From Macrobrachium rosenbergii (lineage: Eukaryota > Arthropoda > Malacostraca > Decapoda > Palaemonidae), in assembly GCF_040412425.1 (NCBI RefSeq), contig NC_089781.1, positions 50,247,227 to 50,311,226 on the forward strand: 64,000 nt of DNA, written 5' to 3'. How positions within the stretch are numbered: the stretch's first letter is position 1; each line of letters opens with the position of its first letter. Shown here in pieces: positions 1-10,690 of the stretch. The translations under genes were made by a program, and so were the position numbers. A model generated the notes under the pieces. The model saw only the letters and a list, made by a program, of their open reading frames with translations. It was not told the origin of the DNA and did not search any database.

Positions 1-2125
1 CGAAATATTGTGCTAGAGACTTCCAATTTATTGCAAAATACAGGTAAATGATTGAATATTACTAGAATGTAAGAGTTTTAGCTCACAATTGCGTTTTTTG
101 ACCATTTCGGTCGAGTTAAAGTTGACCGAAGGTTGAAATTTTGGCAGTTATCGTGATTTATGTGAAAATATTTCAAAAGTGATAACAGCTACAACCATGA
201 ATTATTTTCTGTTGTATTCTACATGAAATTGTGCACATTTTCATATATAAAACTTTATGTAACGACTAATGTAAAACGATGCAAACATTACAAGCGTGTC
301 GAAAGAATTTCTGAGATGTTCGGCCGAGTTACATCGGGCATGAGACGTAAGGAAAAAATTTTTTTTTTTTCAGAAATTCACCATAAATCGAAATATTGTG
401 CTAGAGACTTCCAGTTTGTTGCAAAAATGAAGGTACATGATTGAATATTACTAGAATGTAAGAGTTTTAGCTTATAATTGCGTTTTTTTTACCATTTTGG
501 TCGAGTTAAAGTTGACCGAAAGGTTGAAATTTTGGCAGTTATCGTGATTTATATGAAAATATTTCAAAACTGATAAAAGCTACAACCATGAGTTATTTTC
601 TGTTGTATTCTACATGAAATTGCGCACATTTTCATATATAAAAGTTTATGTAACGACTAATATAAAACGGTGCAAACATTACGACAACGTGATGAAAGAA
701 TTTCTGAGATGTTCGGCAGAGTTACGTGGACGTAAGGAAAATGTTTTTTCAAAAATTCACCATAAATCGAAATATTGTGCTAGAGACTTCCAATTTATTG
801 CAAAATAAAGGTAAATGATTGAATATTACTAGAATGTAAGAGTTTTAGCTTACAATTGCGTTTTTTTACCATTTCGGTCGAGTTAAAGTTGACCGAAGGT
901 TGAAATTTTGGCAGTTATTGTGATTTATGTGAAAATATTTCAAAAGTGATAAAAGCTACAACCATGAATTATTTTCTGTTGTATTCTACATGAAATTGCG
1001 CACATTTTCATATATAAAACTTTATGTAACGACTAATGTAAAACGATGCAAACATTACAACAACGTGTGAAAGAATTTCTGAGATGTTCGCAGAGTTACG
1101 TCAGACATGAGACGTAATTTTTTTTTTTTTTTTTTTTTTTCAGAAATTCACCATAAATTGAAATATTGTGCTAGAGACTTCCAGTTTGTTGCAAAATGAA
1201 GGTACATGATTGAATATTACTAGAATGTAAGAGTTTTAGCTTATAATTGCGTTTTTTTACCATTTTGGTTGAGTTAAAGTTAACTGAAGGTTGAAATTTT
1301 GGCAGTTATCATGATTTATATGAGAATATTTCAAAACTGATAAAAGCTACAACCATGAGTTATTTTCTGTTGTATTCTACATGAAATTGCACACATTTCC
1401 ATATATCAAACTTTATGTAACGACTAATATAAAACGGTGCAAACATTACAACAACGTGATTTAAAGAATTTCTGCGCGACGTAAGGAAAAAAGTTTTTCA
1501 AAAATTCATCATAAATTGAAATATTGTGCTAGAGACTTCCAATTTGTTGCAAAATAAAGGTAAATGATTGAATATTACTAGAATGCAAGAGTTTTAGCTT
1601 ACAATTGCATTTTTTGACCATTTCGGTCAGTCAAAGTTGACCGAAGGTTGAAATTTTGGCAGTTATCGAGATTTATATGAAAATATTTCCAAACTGATAA
1701 AAAGCTACAACCATGGGTTGTATTTTGTTGTATTTTACATGAAATTGCACACATTTTCATATATAAAACTTTACGTAACGGCTAATATAAAACAAGTGCA
1801 AAAATTACGACAAAATGACGAAAGAATTTCTTAAATTTTCGGCCGAGTTACCACGCAGACGTAAGGAAAAAGGTTTTTTCAAAAATTCACCATAAATCGA
1901 AATATTGTGCTAGAGACTTCCAATTTGTTGCAAAATGAAGGTAAATGATTGAATATTACTAGAATGTAAGAGTTTTAGCTTACAATTGCGTTTTTTCAAC
2001 CATTTCGGTCGAGTCAAAGTTGACTGAAGGTTGAAATTTTATGTAGTCGACGTCACGGTACGTCCACTTGGCACCCAACAGACAATTTTAGTCGACGTAT
2101 GATACGCCCAGTAGGCGTTTAAGGG
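1..2125. mobile_element. TTAA-flanked (piggyBac-like) non-autonomous element, right part, with ~380 bp satellite array (family 1)
   Basis: The left end lies outside the window. The right end reads CGTTTAAGGG and is followed by TTAA at 2126-2129. The interior is a tandem array: the landmark CTAGAGACTTCC recurs at about 13, 401, 780, 1171, 1529 and 1910, a mean period near 379 bp. The same array and the same terminus occur in inverted orientation at 58353-60570. TTAA target duplications and CCC-initial termini are the hallmarks of the piggyBac superfamily. No transposase is visible, so the element would depend on one supplied in trans. Short reading frames here recur once per satellite unit and are not genes. 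The class assignment is inferred from termini only. Confidence 0.7.
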
Positions 2126-2310
2126 TTAACATAAAATTTCAAAGCCACCTTAAATATTTAACCTTAAAAATATACGCACATACTGTATGGATTACAGCTA
2201 CGTGTGAAAATAATCCAGTCCCCCCTACATATTCAGCCACTTTCTTTCATAAAGTTACTATTCAAGCTGTCCCGTTTTCTTTTACAGGGGAAACATTGTA
2301 TGTGTGTAAT

Positions 2311-2315
<5 letters not shown>

Positions 2316-2390
<75 letters not shown>
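2316..2390. repeat. (GA)n microsatellite
   Basis: An uninterrupted GA run of about 75 bp inside the Tigger 3' UTR. A short CT run lies at the equivalent place in the plus-strand partner of unit 2 (about 9569-9589), with matching flanks, so the tract was seeded in an ancestral copy. Confidence 0.95.
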
Positions 2391-2392
<2 letters not shown>

Positions 2393-2556
2393 CGTATGCA
2401 CATTAAAAAAAATTTAATACGTACATATTAAGATTACTACATACATAAATCATACAGGTACTCACCAGTGATGAATGTTGATTAAGATGATGATGAATTA
2501 GCTATCCAGTCCGATGAACGACGATGAAGATATGACTGCACTGCAAAGCAGAGGAG

Positions 2557-4467
2557 TTACATCTCTTCTGAGGGTGCCTCTTCACCTTAAGGAGGCGCTT
2601 CAAGAGGCACTTCTTCAGGCGCTTGGGGAGGCACTGCTTCAGGCAATTGGGGAGGCACTGCTTCAGGCAATTGGGGGGGCACTTCTTCAGGGGTTTGGGG
2701 AGGCTTTGGAGGGTCCTTCTTAGTATGTTTAATAAGTATGGTGATAGGCAGCTGCTGTCACTGCTTCTTCATGCTGATGAGGACTTGATTACAGGGCTCC
2801 AATGCCAAATCAAGGATATTTGAAAACTTTAAGGAGAGTTCCACATAAGGACCCCTTGTTGAAACCACCACCTGTGTCTCCTTAATCATTCTCTTAATTT
2901 GGGACAGATGTTTCTCCTCCTCCTTCCCTGAAACTGGCATGTCTTCTTCCTTGCTGGCAGACTTCGTCAGCTCTTCCAAATCTTGGCCGTCATGGGGTCA
3001 GAGTGGCAATCAATGAGGGTGCCAACTTCATCCTCGGTGATGTCATCAAAGCCTTCTCCACCTAGAATCCTTGCCAACTAAGAGAAACCCTTATAATTAT
3101 GCACAGGCTCTGGCCACAACTTACTCCAGCAGACGCTCAGGGTCTCCTTCTTCATGTCCTTCAATGGTCTGTTGATGATGGACAGATGTGGCAACCGTAA
3201 ATTTACACCAATAATCTTTTAGCATAAATTCACTGCCAGTGTCCATTGCATTCACAAGGTGCTAGAGGGGGTTCCAGGTGTAGAGTGCCTTGAAGGCATG
3301 GATCACGCCATGGTCCATAGGCTGGAGGAGAGAGGTAGTGTTGGCAGGGAGGAACTCGAGCTGGACTCCCTGGTAATAAAGATTGAGAGGGTAGCCACCA
3401 GCATTACCCATAATCAGTAACACCTTTGAACTCCCTAAGTCCCTAAGGTATTGCCTAACTTGAGGGATGAAGCTCTGATGGAACCAGTAATCCATAAGGA
3501 CTTTGGTGATCCAGGCCTTGGGGTTATGCATCCATAACACTGGCAGCAAAGTCTTATTCTTATTCTTGAGGGCCCTGGGGTTTGCAGCCTTGTAAATGAA
3601 GCCTGGTTTCAACTTGAAGCCAGCCGCATTCCCACACATTATGAGGGTAACCCTATCCTTCTGGGCCTTGAATACGGAGGCTTTGGCTTCATCCTTCATG
3701 AGGTATTTCCGAGACGGCACTTTCTTCCAGAGCAAGCCAGTCTCGTCCATACTGAACACCTGTTCTGGATGGTAGCCCTTCTCCTGGATGATCTTCTTGA
3801 AGGTCTTGGGACATTCAGCAGCCACTTCGCCGTGTCTGCAGAAGCTGCTCCCCATGCACAAAAACAGACTTTAGTTGGAACTGCTTCTGGAACCGGTGGA
3901 ACCACCCCTTGCTGGCCTGAAAACCTTAAGGAGCTGATGGTGGACCTGCTTTTGCTTCTTCCTCCTTCTCTTCTTCTGGCACAGGTTCATCGAAGTCTAA
4001 GAATTCTAATTCCCCTTCTTCATCGTCTTCCTATGTCTGTATGTCACTGCCTTCCTGTGCCTGTATGTCGTCACCTTCCGTAGCAGCAGAAAACTGCTGG
4101 TAGAGATGTCGCACTCTCTCGTGAATGATGTTGGAGTCGAGGGGCACGTTCTTCTTGCGGCAGTCCTTTATCAAAAATGCCAGTGCAGATTCCATCTTAA
4201 CAACTGTTTTATCCCATACTGTCAAAACTGTTTTTTCAATACCGAAGAAGCTCATGCTTACAGCCTTCCTTATCTCCACCTCTTTCTTCTTAATGTACCT
4301 CACAGTACTTTCATTCTAGTTAAGATGGCGGCCAACCGGGGCATAACTTTTGCCCTACTTCAACATATCGATAAGTTTTATCTTCTCCTTGAGTTTCATG
4401 ACTGCCTTCTTTCCTTTAGGCTCTTTGCCAGAAGGCTTAGAAAGAGCAGGGCATTTTTAGGAGGCAT
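2557..4467 (-). pseudogene. Tigger/pogo transposase relic (unit 1, minus)
   Basis: Transposase of the CENPB-type HTH plus DDE family, which would cut and paste the element in the nucleus. The likely start is the ATG at 4467 (MPPK). The helix-turn-helix region includes YIKKKEVEIRKAV. The catalytic core at about 3262-3861 reads FSMDETGLLWKKVPSRKYL (first Asp present), LLIMGNAGGYP (second Asp replaced by Gly; family consensus LDNAGG) and FLPANTTSLLQPMDHGVI (third Asp present). A proline-rich tail with ~24 bp repeats at about 2590-2710 precedes the terminal TAA at 2557-2559. Several frameshifts and stops break the frame. The lost second catalytic residue would inactivate the enzyme even without them. 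Family identity is certain. Confidence 0.9.
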
Positions 4468-5200
4468 TTTAGGGCACAATTAACACTGATACACAAGATT
4501 TAAAATGACACAGATTCAAGATAATGTACACCGATCAGTACTTCTATGCAGTAAAGCTGGAGGATACAAATGCGGGCTCCAAGAATTCCATCTTCGCAGT
4601 ATGCAAGGTAAATGAATGGCGCTCCTGGATTGGCTGCTTTGCAGACGACAGCCAATAGCGTGTCGAGTATCGCTGGTCCTGGATATATAGCATCAGAAAA
4701 TCCTGTGTTCTTTCTCTGCGGAGAGTTGGTTTGGGTAAAGCACCTTTTAAGAAAAACAAATACTGTATATGTTACTGAAATTTTGCTGTGCTTATATTAA
4801 TGTTACAGCACTGTAATATTCGAAAATTAGTAAATCTTTTTTCATCATAAAAGAATGTACTGACAGTAGTCACAAAAATATACTTAGTAACTGACATGAA
4901 AATACTCTGCAGATGTGTTTCCTGCTTATCCCGTCATCCTGCGTATTTTAGATAAGCTATACGTACTACTACGTATCATCCTAAAACACTTTATGTATGT
5001 AATATTTAAAAATCGTCTTACAACAAAACATCAATGTACAGTATGCGCAGAATATCAACATTATACATACGCAAAATGGTCCATGTGTACATCCAAATAA
5101 CCCAACATTTCAGTTCACTGCTATCTATTAGTTCTGTGTGCTTTTAATGTTACAATAGTACTATTACGGACTAAGCATATTTTTGAAATCATGCACTAAA
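4468..5200. promoter_or_regulatory. Shared 5' region of divergent Tigger genes, probable bidirectional promoter (unit 1)
   Basis: This 733 bp lies between two divergent ATGs and is clearly alignable with 8123-8885. It holds an inverted CCAAT box (ATTGG, 4629-4633) and a forward CCAAT (4652-4656), about 20 bp apart, then a TATATA motif near 4683. Paired CCAAT boxes in opposite orientation are common in bidirectional promoters. Promoter activity is inferred. Confidence 0.5.
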
Positions 5201-5700
5201 ATGTCATCTACACGCTCTGCTTCTCCTATGACTTCTGGCAAAAAGCCTAAGCACCAGAGGAAGTTACAGTCAATGACCAATGAGGAGAAAGTAGACATGA
5301 GAGGGCAAAAGTCATGGAGAAGTAGCACCTTGTCATGGCATGACTGAAAGTGTAGTCGCATTCATCGGGAACGAGTATGAAGAGGGTAGAATACTTGGGA
5401 AGGCCACTGTTGGATAAGAACTCGCCGCCCTCTTTATCCCACCAACAGACCAGGACTATGAACAATTTCATGGTCTGTGCAAATTTAGTAAGAGAGTCAG
5501 GCAGCTGCAGACAATGATAAAGGCACTGTATAATAATGAAGAAAGGGCCACAAATGTTTCAAACACTATTAGAGATCATGCAGCCCTACCGTACAACCTT
5601 CATTAACATGTTCAAATACCTTAACATGACGGCACCTCCTGAAACCCCTGACGAAGTGCCTCCTGAAGAAGGTGAAGAGGCACCCTCACAGGAGATGTAA
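5201..5700 (+). pseudogene. Core-deleted Tigger partner gene (unit 1, plus)
   Basis: Starts at ATG 5201 (MSSTRSAS) with the N-terminal motif KKPKHQRK and TNEEKVD, the beginning of a Tigger HTH domain. It then jumps to the C-terminal region (LQTMIKAL) and ends at TAA 5698-5700. The whole DDE core is missing. The equivalent gene in unit 2 (8886-9400) has the same architecture, so the deletion predates the duplication. Small frameshifts are present. It could be a relic, or once have encoded a short DNA-binding or dimerising product able to compete with the transposase. That role is inference. Confidence 0.7.
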
Positions 5701-6187
5701 CTCCTCTACTTTGCTGTGCAGCCATATCTTCATCGTGATTCATCAGACTGCACAGCTAATTCATCATCATCATCATTTATAATCAACATCCATCACCACT
5801 GAGTACCAGTATGATTGAATCTTATTATTATGTATTATTATTACAGGTAGTAATCAGTGTATAGTATTACATATTATTTAACCTTACTACTTAATGTTAC
5901 TGTACTGTTGTTATTTAATATTAATACTATTATGTACTATATTATTATTATTGCTGTACATTATTATTTAATGTTATTATACAGTAAATATGAAAATACA
6001 GAATATTGCTCTATGAAAAAACTAAAAAATCCACAAATAGTAAGTTTCCAGCGAATAATTTATAGATATGTTCCACAGAAATATCGGCGAATGGGCGAGT
6101 TTCCAGCAAATACTTTATAGCTTGGTTCCACATAAAAATCTGCAAATTGTGAGTCCGCGAATAGCAGAAGTCGACCGTACGTGTACC

Positions 6188-6255
<68 letters not shown>
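6188..6255. repeat. (AAT)n microsatellite
   Basis: A trinucleotide run of about 68 bp starting just after the right terminus of Tigger unit 1. It marks the joint between unit 1 and unit 2. Confidence 0.95.
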
Positions 6256-6256
<1 letters not shown>

Positions 6257-6379
6257 TGTAATAAAATTAAATTAAATGGGGACTCACCAGTGATAAATGT
6301 TCATTAAAGATGATGATGAATTAGCTGTGCAGTCCAATGAATGAAGATGAAGACACGACTGCACAGCAAGGCAGAGGAG

Positions 6380-8122
6380 TTACATCCCTAGATCTGGGGG
6401 TGCCTCTTCCCCTTCTTCAGGGGCTTGGGGAGGCACTTCTTCAGGTGATTGGGGAGGCTTTGGATAAACATGGTGATCGGCAGTTGCTGTTGCTGCTTCT
6501 TCATGTTCATGAGGGTGTGATTATAGGGCGCCATTGCTGCATCAAGGGTATTTGAACACTTTATTGAGTGTTCCATATAAGGAGCCCATGCTGAAATCGC
6601 CTCCTTCAGCTCCTTGATCATCCTCATAAGTTGGGAGAGACGTTCCAAAGACAGGCCCTCATCTCCTGAGCCCACCGTGCCTTCCTCCTTGCTGGCAGAC
6701 TTTGTCAGTTCTTCCAAATCCTGGTCCGTCAGAGGATCAGAGTGGGCATCGAGGGTGCCGACTTCATCCTCGGTGAAGTCATCAAAGCCTTCTCCATGAA
6801 GAATCCTCGCCAACTGGGCTGCCTTATCAATGGCTGAACATTTAATTTCTTCAGGAGAGAAGCCCTTATAATCGTGCACACACTCTGGCCACAACTTCTT
6901 CCAGCAGGTGTTCAGGGTCTCCTCCTTCATGTCCTTCAACGATCGGTCGATGACGGTCAGGCATGTGGCAATCATGAATTTACGACAATACTTCTTCAGC
7001 ATAAATTCACTGTCAGCATCCATTGCCTGAACAAGGTGGTTAAGGAGGAGTTCCAGGTGTAGAGTGCCTTGAAGGCATGGATCACACCCTGGTCCATAGG
7101 CTGGAGGAGAGAGGTGGTGTTGGCAGGGAGTAACTGAAGCTGGCCTCCCTTGTAATAAAGATCAAGAGGGTAGCCACCAGCATTATCCATGATCGGCAAC
7201 ACCTTGAACTCCATGCCCAAGTCGCTCAGGTATTGCCTAACTTGAGGGATGAAGCTCTGAATGAACCAGTGATCCAGGCCTTGGGGTTGTGCGTCCAAAA
7301 CACCAGCAGCAACCCCTTGTTCTTATTCTTGAGGGCCCTGGGGTTTGCAGCCTTGTAAATGAGACCTGGTTTCAGCATGAAGCCAGCAGCATTGCCACAC
7401 ATGATGAGGGTAACCCTATCCTTCTGGGCCTTGAGCCTGGAGGCTCTAGCTTCGTCTTTCATGAGGTATGTATGGGAGGGCATCTTCTTGGAGAACAAGA
7501 CTGTCTCATCCATACTGAACACCTGTTCTGGAGGTAGCCCTTGTCCCTGATGATTTTCTTGAAGGTCTCAGGATATTTCGAGGCTGCTTCTGTGTCTGCC
7601 GATGCTGCTTCCTCGTGCAGAGAAACACTCTTGATTGGAACTGCCTCTGAAACCTGTGGAACCACCCCTTGCTGGCCTGAAAACCTTGAGGAACTGATGT
7701 TGGTCCTGCTTGTGGCTCTTCCTCTTCTTCTACTTCTTCTTCTGCAGGATCGTCGAAGCCTAAGTCTACTTCCCCTGTGTCATTGCCTTCCTCTACTTCG
7801 CCACCTTCCCTAACAGTCGAAAACTGCTGGTACAGTTGTTATACTTTTCCATTTTAATGATTGTTTTATCATGCACTGTCCAAACTGTTTTTGCACTACC
7901 AAAGAAGTTAGCACTCACAGCCTTTCTTATCTCCATCTCTTTCTTCTTGATGTAGTGTACAGTACTCTCATTCAAGCCAAAATGGTGGGCTACTGATGCA
8001 TAACTGTTGCCTTCTTTTAACTTTTCATAAAGTTTTACCTTCTCCTTGAGCGTCATGACCTCCTCCTGGTGCTTAGGCTGTTTGCCAGAAGCCTTAGCAG
8101 AAGCAGGGTGTTTACGAGGCAT
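6380..8122 (-). pseudogene. Tigger/pogo transposase relic (unit 2, minus)
   Basis: Starts at ATG 8122 (MPRKHPASAKASGKQPKHQ) with a well preserved HTH: LKEKVKLYEKLKEG, then HHFGLNESTVHYIKKKE. The core is split into overlapping frames at 7226-7522 and 6996-7298. It shows FSMDETVLFSKKMPS (first Asp), LPIMDNAGGYP (second Asp present) and FLPANTTSLLQPMDQGVI-like sequence with Leu for Phe (third Asp). The C-terminal part (6388-7023) is one long open stretch with an acidic segment and AWAPYMEHS. All three catalytic residues survive, but frameshifts near 7230, 7500 and 7660-7800 break the gene, including a deletion in the HTH-core linker. Better preserved than the unit 1 copy. Confidence 0.9.
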
Positions 8123-8885
8123 CTTAGGGTATGATTAAAAGGGATACACAAAGATTAAAAATGGCACAAAGTACAGATACTCAGTGACACGGTCAGACGA
8201 CATAGGCCTACGCAGTGAACTGGAAGAGATGCGGGTCCCCACATCCCACCTCTGCAAGATAAAGTTTGGGGGTAAAGCCAATCAGCACCAAGGAAAATGA
8301 ATGGCGCTCCTGGATTGGCTGCTTTGCAAACGACAGCCAATACCGTGTCAAGCACTGCACCTTGGGTATACAGCATCCCAAGGTGCAATTTCTTTTGCCA
8401 CAATCTCTGTGGATCACTTGGTTTGGGTAGAACATTTTTTTTATAAAAAAAGTTATTGAAATTTTGCTGTTTACATTATATATTACAGTACTGTAATATT
8501 TGAAAATTAGTAAATCTTTATCATAAAAATGTTAGTCACGGAAATATAATACTGTACGAAGATAGAAAGGCTGACAGTCCCGCAACCAGACGTAGTCCCG
8601 TCGTCCTACAAACTACCTACATATTTTAGACATGCTCTACTATAATCCTAAAACACTTTGATATTTCAAAATCATCTTACAATAAATTACAGTAAAATAT
8701 CTCTAAAATGTAAGGCATGTGCAGAATATCAATGTTATGAGCACCACCCTGTATGTACCTATGTACACTGTATACAATGGGCAATGACCCAGCATCTCAG
8801 TTCACTTTGTATGTCTCTAGAGCTCGTGTGTTGTGTACGAATGTATCAATGCGGATTCACGTATCTTTTTGAATCGTGCCCTAAG
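8123..8885. promoter_or_regulatory. Shared 5' region of divergent Tigger genes, probable bidirectional promoter (unit 2)
   Basis: Aligns with 4468-5200. The paired boxes are retained: ATTGG at 8314-8318 and CCAAT at 8337-8341, again about 20 bp apart, followed by a TATA-like GGTATACAG. Conservation of both boxes between the two copies supports a function in the ancestral element. Confidence 0.5.
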
Positions 8886-9400
8886 ATGCATCCTAAACGC
8901 CCTGCTTCTATAGAATCTGGGCAAGAGTCTAAGCACCAGAGGAAGATACAGGTAATGACCAATGAGGAGAAGGTGGACGTGATTGTTATGTTATGAGAGG
9001 GGCAAAAGTCACAAGGAAATAGCAGCCCGTTTTGGCATGACATTAAGTGCCATCGCCGAAAAGGAATGTGAAGAGGGTAGAATGCTTGGGAAGGCCCTTG
9101 CTGGAGAAGAACTCGCTGTCTTCATTCATGTACTCTATCCCACCAACAGACCAGGATTTTGAAGAATTTCATGGTCTGCACAAAATTCTTAAGAAAGCCA
9201 GGCAACTGCAAACAATGATAGAGGCATGGGACGATTCTGAGGAAAGAGCCATATATTTTTCCCATGGCCTTAATGAGCTCATGCAGCCCTATCGTAACAC
9301 CTTCATGGACATGTTCCACTACCTCAACAAGGTGGTGCCTCCCAAAACCAGATGAAGCGCCTCCTGAAGAAGGGGAAGAGGTGCCCTAGAGGAGATGTAA
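8886..9400 (+). pseudogene. Core-deleted Tigger partner gene (unit 2, plus)
   Basis: Starts at ATG 8886 (MHPKRPAS, then KHQRKIQVMTNEEKVDV) and continues with a C-terminal piece open from 9047 to 9355 (DQDFEEFHGLHKILKKARQL, then AWDDSEERA). The homologous end of the full transposase in the same unit reads IKELKEAISAWAP. The DDE core is missing at the same place as in 5201-5700. Terminal TAA is at 9398-9400. One or two frameshifts separate the halves. Confidence 0.7.
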
Positions 9401-9995
9401 CTCCTCTGCTTTGCTGTGCAGTCATAGCTTCACTGTCATTCATCGGACTACACAGCTAATTCATCACCATCATCTTCGGTCAACATTGATCACTGGTGAG
9501 TACAGTACCCGTATGGTTTACATACGTAATCTTAATATTACATATTTTTAATGTGCATATGTACTTTTGCTCTCTCTCTCTCTCTCTTGTGAATTACATA
9601 CCAATGTTTCCCCTGTAAAGGAAAACGGGACGGCTTGAACAGTAAATGTATGAAAGAAAATGTGTGCCTGAATACAGTACAGTATAGGGGGAACCTAGTT
9701 TTCACAGATAGTTGTAAGCCATATCTGCAGTATATATTTAAGGGTACAGTAATGTTGCAAGATGACTTTGAAATTATGCTAAGTGTTTTAGGATGATAGT
9801 TTAAGGTATATTTGGTGTTTGAACTATTAAAATAGGTAGTTATAAGCATTTTTAGATGGGGCCTGTGGTGTTTGTACTGATAAAGTAAGCAGTTTTAAGC
9901 CTTTTTTGAGGCGGTTTGTCAACTATTTGTGGATTTTAGCTATTCGCGGGTGGTTGTGGTCCCTATCACCCCATGAATACCAGGAGTCGACAGTA

Positions 9996-10117
9996 CAGCT
10001 ATATAAAAGAAATGATCAAGACTGTATCACCTACACACACACACACACTGCTGCTGTTGGCTACTAGAGCAGCAGTGTGCAGGTGATACAGTATTGATCA
10101 TATTTTTTAAATAGCTG
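9996..10117. mobile_element. 122 bp foldback MITE with TA duplication
   Basis: The arms CAGCTAT...GATCAAGACTGTATCACCT and AGGTGATACAGTATTGATC...ATAGCTG are inverted copies around a short loop with an AC run and CTGCTG/CAGCAG. Flanking TA is at 9994-9995 and 10118-10119. The left TA is also the TA that ends Tigger unit 2. No coding capacity. Confidence 0.8.
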
Positions 10118-10119
10118 TA

Positions 10120-10690
10120 CATTTAACCATTTGATATGCCACCCATGAGATGATTCAGATGATGCTGGAGGTTTCTAAGAAGCACACACATAAATCTTTA
10201 TCTATGCTAGAATAGGTTTTCTATCCTTCCCCCTTTAGTTAGCAAATGTTTAGTGTTCATTTTCTTCAATAGAAGGTGGTGTGCTTTGTTTACATTTTTT
10301 GATGGTGATGTTCAAATGCACTAGTGATTGCTGAAATTCATTACTGTATTTTTGTCATCTCATCATCCTCTAAAATTAAAATAAATGATGAAGAGACTAA
10401 GAGCAATAATTATGAAGATTGTAAATTTAGGAGATAAAAGCCACCCATAATATCCTGTAGATTCTGAGAAAAGTTAAGTAATTGACCCAAGCTCAGGCTA
10501 ATTTGGGAAGGTAGGCTAAATGTGTTGTATAAAGTAAACTATTTTAAAAGAAAATGATACAGTATGAAGAAAAGAGTTAAAAGATATATATGACTTATAA
10601 AGTGATAAAGTGAAAATATGAGTAATGATAAAAATGGTATCAGATCTTAGCCAAGTAGGAGGCTAAGTTGGCAACTAGGCTGGACTATGT
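10120..10690. other. Unassigned AT-rich spacer
   Basis: I see no gene, repeat unit or element end in this stretch. Confidence 0.5.

Larger units (their letters stand above)
2130..6177. mobile_element. Composite Tigger/pogo element, unit 1: two divergent half-elements head-to-head
   Basis: A minus-strand transposase relic (2557-4467) and a short plus-strand relic (5201-5700) diverge from a shared 5' region. The right end, up to TCGACCG at 6177 followed by TA, resembles the right end of unit 2 (TCGACAG at 9993 followed by TA). The left side shows Tigger 3' UTR sequence down to about 2130, where the TTAA element interrupts it, so the true left end is beyond the window. Unit 2 (6256-9993) repeats the same gene order, orientation and intergenic sequence. 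Tigger elements are pogo-type DDE cut-and-paste transposons that duplicate TA. Confidence 0.65.
6256..9993. mobile_element. Composite Tigger/pogo element, unit 2
   Basis: Second copy of the head-to-head arrangement: minus-strand transposase relic (6380-8122), shared 5' region (8123-8885) and plus-strand core-deleted partner (8886-9400). Its 3' UTR runs to the terminus GGAGTCGACAG at 9993, followed by TA. The last ~90 bp contain CTATTCGCGGG-type sequence typical of Tigger ends. The left end starts abruptly after the AAT tract and lacks the matching terminus. No other gene is seen in 9401-9993. Confidence 0.65.

Noticed and set aside
223..808. Similar 60-75 residue frames repeated in the left array (and on the minus strand at 59282-59943)
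   Set aside because: They recur once per satellite unit and drift with the repeat; not genes.
2204..2431. RERERE / SLSLSL frames over GA tracts (also 32138-32351, 33135-33320, 36562-36919)
   Set aside because: Microsatellite artefacts.
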